NCBI GenBank assembly: GCA_017524185.1 | Contig: JAFWUG010000070.1 | Coordinates: 1-43,801, forward strand | DNA from: Bacteroidales bacterium | GTDB taxonomy: Bacteria > Bacteroidota > Bacteroidia > Bacteroidales > Tenuifilaceae | Direction of reading: 5' to 3' | DNA: 43,801 bases | Shown: piece by piece, positions 42,566 to 43,801 of the stretch | Numbering within the stretch: the first letter of the stretch is position 1 | Layout: each line of letters opens with the position of its first letter | Notes under the pieces: generated by a model | Seen by the model: the letters and a program-made list of their open reading frames with translations, nothing else | What the model was told of the DNA's origin: nothing | The model's database searches: none | Program-made: the position numbers and the translations under genes

Positions 42566-43801
42566 ATGAAACCAAGGATATTCAAATTTGGAGGAGCATC
42601 GGTGCGGACGGCCGATGCGGTGCGCAACATGCGTCAGGTGCTTGATTACTACAGCAATCAGCGTTTGGTGGTGGTGGTGTCGGCCATGGGCAAAACCACA
42701 AATGCGCTAGAGCGGATTTTGGCCGCCTACATGGCTGGGCAAAGTACGGCCGAAGAGCTGCAGGCTCTGCGTCAGTACCATTTCGATATAGCTGATGATT
42801 TGTTTGCCGATGCGCCTAATAGTTTGGTTTTTATGGAGATGGAGCGTATGTTTGCCCAAATTGATGCTCTATTGGCCAAGTCGCCCGCCATGGCCTACGA
42901 TTTTCACTACGACCAGTTGGTGCCATACGGCGAGCTGCTGTCGACAACCATAGTGAGCCACTACCTGAACGAGCATGGGCTTTCTAACACATGGGTTGAT
43001 GCCCGCACGTGCATCCGCTCCGACAGCACCTACCGTGAGGGCAAAATCGATATGGACACAACCAAACACCTGTGCCATCGTGTTTTCGATATAAGCACAG
43101 TGCATGTCTATATAACTCAGGGATTTATAGCTGGTACGGCAAGCGGACATAGCACTACGCTTGGGCGCGAGGGCTCCGACTATACGGCAGCCATACTGGC
43201 CAATGTGCTAAGTGCCAGCGATGTAACTATTTGGAAAGACGTTGAGGGCGTACTGAATGCCGATCCTAAAATTTTTTCCAACACCCAGCGCTTGCCCTAC
43301 GTTTCGTATCCCGAAGCTATTGAGTTGGCCTATTGCGGGGCGCAGATAATTCACCCCAAAACGATTAAACCGTTACAGAACAAGCGTATACCTCTGTATG
43401 TCAAATCGTTTCTTAATCCGCAGGCCGAGGGAACGGAGATTGCTGCCGAGGGACGCACGGCCAATTTGCCGCCAGTGTATGTGCTCAAGCGCAATCAGGC
43501 ACTTATTTCGCTAATTCCAAGAGATTTTTCCTTTGCAATAGAGGACAGCTTGAGCAAGATATTCGCGCTGCTCTATAAGCATAGGGTGAAGGCCAATCTG
43601 GTGCAAAACTCAGCCATCAGTTTCACAGTGGTGGTCGACAACGAGCCGCACCATTTGCCAGCTGCACTAGAAGAACTGCGCATCGATTTTGAGGTGCGTA
43701 GCAATAGTCCGCTGGAGATGCTCACCATTAGGCACTACACGCCGCAATCGGTTGATGAGCAGGTGTCGGGGCGCACCGTCTATCTGCAACAGCGCACGCG
43801 T
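42566..43801 (+). CDS. lysC: Aspartate kinase, 3'-truncated by window edge
   Basis: First 412 codons of a monofunctional aspartokinase, which phosphorylates aspartate for lysine, threonine and methionine synthesis. It starts MKPRIFKFGGASV (the KFGG nucleotide-binding motif at 7-10), continues with VVVVSAMGKTTNAL, then YITQGFIAGTASGHSTTLGREGSDYTAA, and the DVEGVLNADPKIF/LPYVSYPEAIELAYCGAQIIHPKTI motif of the catalytic domain; the C-terminal ACT regulatory region has begun (TANLPPVYVLKRNQALISLIPRDFSF). No stop is reached, so only the last few dozen residues are missing. Nothing downstream is visible, so monofunctional versus fused to a dehydrogenase cannot be decided. Confidence 0.93.
   Translation, partial: MKPRIFKFGGASVRTADAVRNMRQVLDYYSNQRLVVVVSAMGKTTNALERILAAYMAGQSTAEELQALRQYHFDIADDLFADAPNSLVFMEMERMFAQIDALLAKSPAMAYDFHYDQLVPYGELLSTTIVSHYLNEHGLSNTWVDARTCIRSDSTYREGKIDMDTTKHLCHRVFDISTVHVYITQGFIAGTASGHSTTLGREGSDYTAAILANVLSASDVTIWKDVEGVLNADPKIFSNTQRLPYVSYPEAIELAYCGAQIIHPKTIKPLQNKRIPLYVKSFLNPQAEGTEIAAEGRTANLPPVYVLKRNQALISLIPRDFSFAIEDSLSKIFALLYKHRVKANLVQNSAISFTVVVDNEPHHLPAALEELRIDFEVRSNSPLEMLTIRHYTPQSVDEQVSGRTVYLQQRTR

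Noticed and set aside
41793..42575. 260-codon minus-strand open frame opposite the penicillin-binding protein gene
   Set aside because: Shadow of the transpeptidase-coding strand; low-complexity composition and no recognisable domain.
1..43801. Search for CRISPR arrays, tRNA or rRNA genes, insertion sequences and prophage
   Set aside because: No evenly spaced repeats, cloverleaf-like segments, transposase motifs or phage genes were recognised. Manual reading cannot fully exclude a small RNA in the intergenic gaps.

Overview
The window looks like chromosomal DNA of an anaerobic, fermentative member of the Bacteroidota, probably Bacteroidales-like. Three things support this. There is a complete porP-gldK-gldL-gldM-gldN (type IX secretion) operon, which is specific to this phylum. 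Bacteroidota-type -7 boxes (TAnnTTTG) precede many genes. The families present include a DUF6427 membrane protein, a SiaB-like kinase, a long LspA and a cysteine-poor TopA with a Lys/Thr/Ala tail. No rRNA, tRNA, insertion sequence, prophage or CRISPR array was seen.

Layout. 1-5.0 kb (+): the 3' part of ileS, a small outer-membrane barrel protein, a DksA/TraR-like protein and lspA. 5.3-13.4 kb (+): the most notable region, a single tightly packed run of rex, adhE, a [2Fe-2S] thioredoxin-like ferredoxin, a sensory-type PAS-containing [FeFe]-hydrogenase (HydS-like), a SpoIIE/PP2C phosphatase and a catalytic-type monomeric [FeFe]-hydrogenase, closed by a strong bidirectional terminator. 13.5-18.5 kb (-): an S9 peptidase lipoprotein, a YD-repeat-like secreted protein interrupted by an in-frame amber codon, a SiaB-like kinase and a type I mannose-6-phosphate isomerase. 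18.5-19.3 kb (+): a PolB-like 3'-5' exonuclease. 19.3-27.0 kb (-): a GIN-domain lipoprotein, a PagL-like lipid A deacylase and a beta-barrel protein (three-gene operon), an aminotransferase, a repeat lipoprotein, a DUF6427 membrane protein and purD. 27.2-31.1 kb (+): dnaE. 31.2-40.0 kb (-): gldN, gldM, gldL, gldK, porP and topA. 40.2-43.8 kb (+): a class A penicillin-binding protein and an aspartate kinase cut by the window edge.

How the genes work together. Rex senses NADH/NAD+ and is the first gene of its own putative operon. The operon carries the two main electron-disposal routes of a fermenter: ethanol formation by AdhE and hydrogen evolution by HydA. It also carries a non-turnover-type hydrogenase fused to a PAS domain, immediately followed by a PP2C phosphatase, which suggests that H2 or redox state is read by HydS and passed to a phosphoprotein switch. 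A SiaB-like kinase, the kind of enzyme that opposes a PP2C in SiaABC-type switches, lies about 4 kb away. This link is inference only. The other genes are housekeeping or envelope functions.

All family assignments come from reading motifs and architecture by eye. No database search was run.
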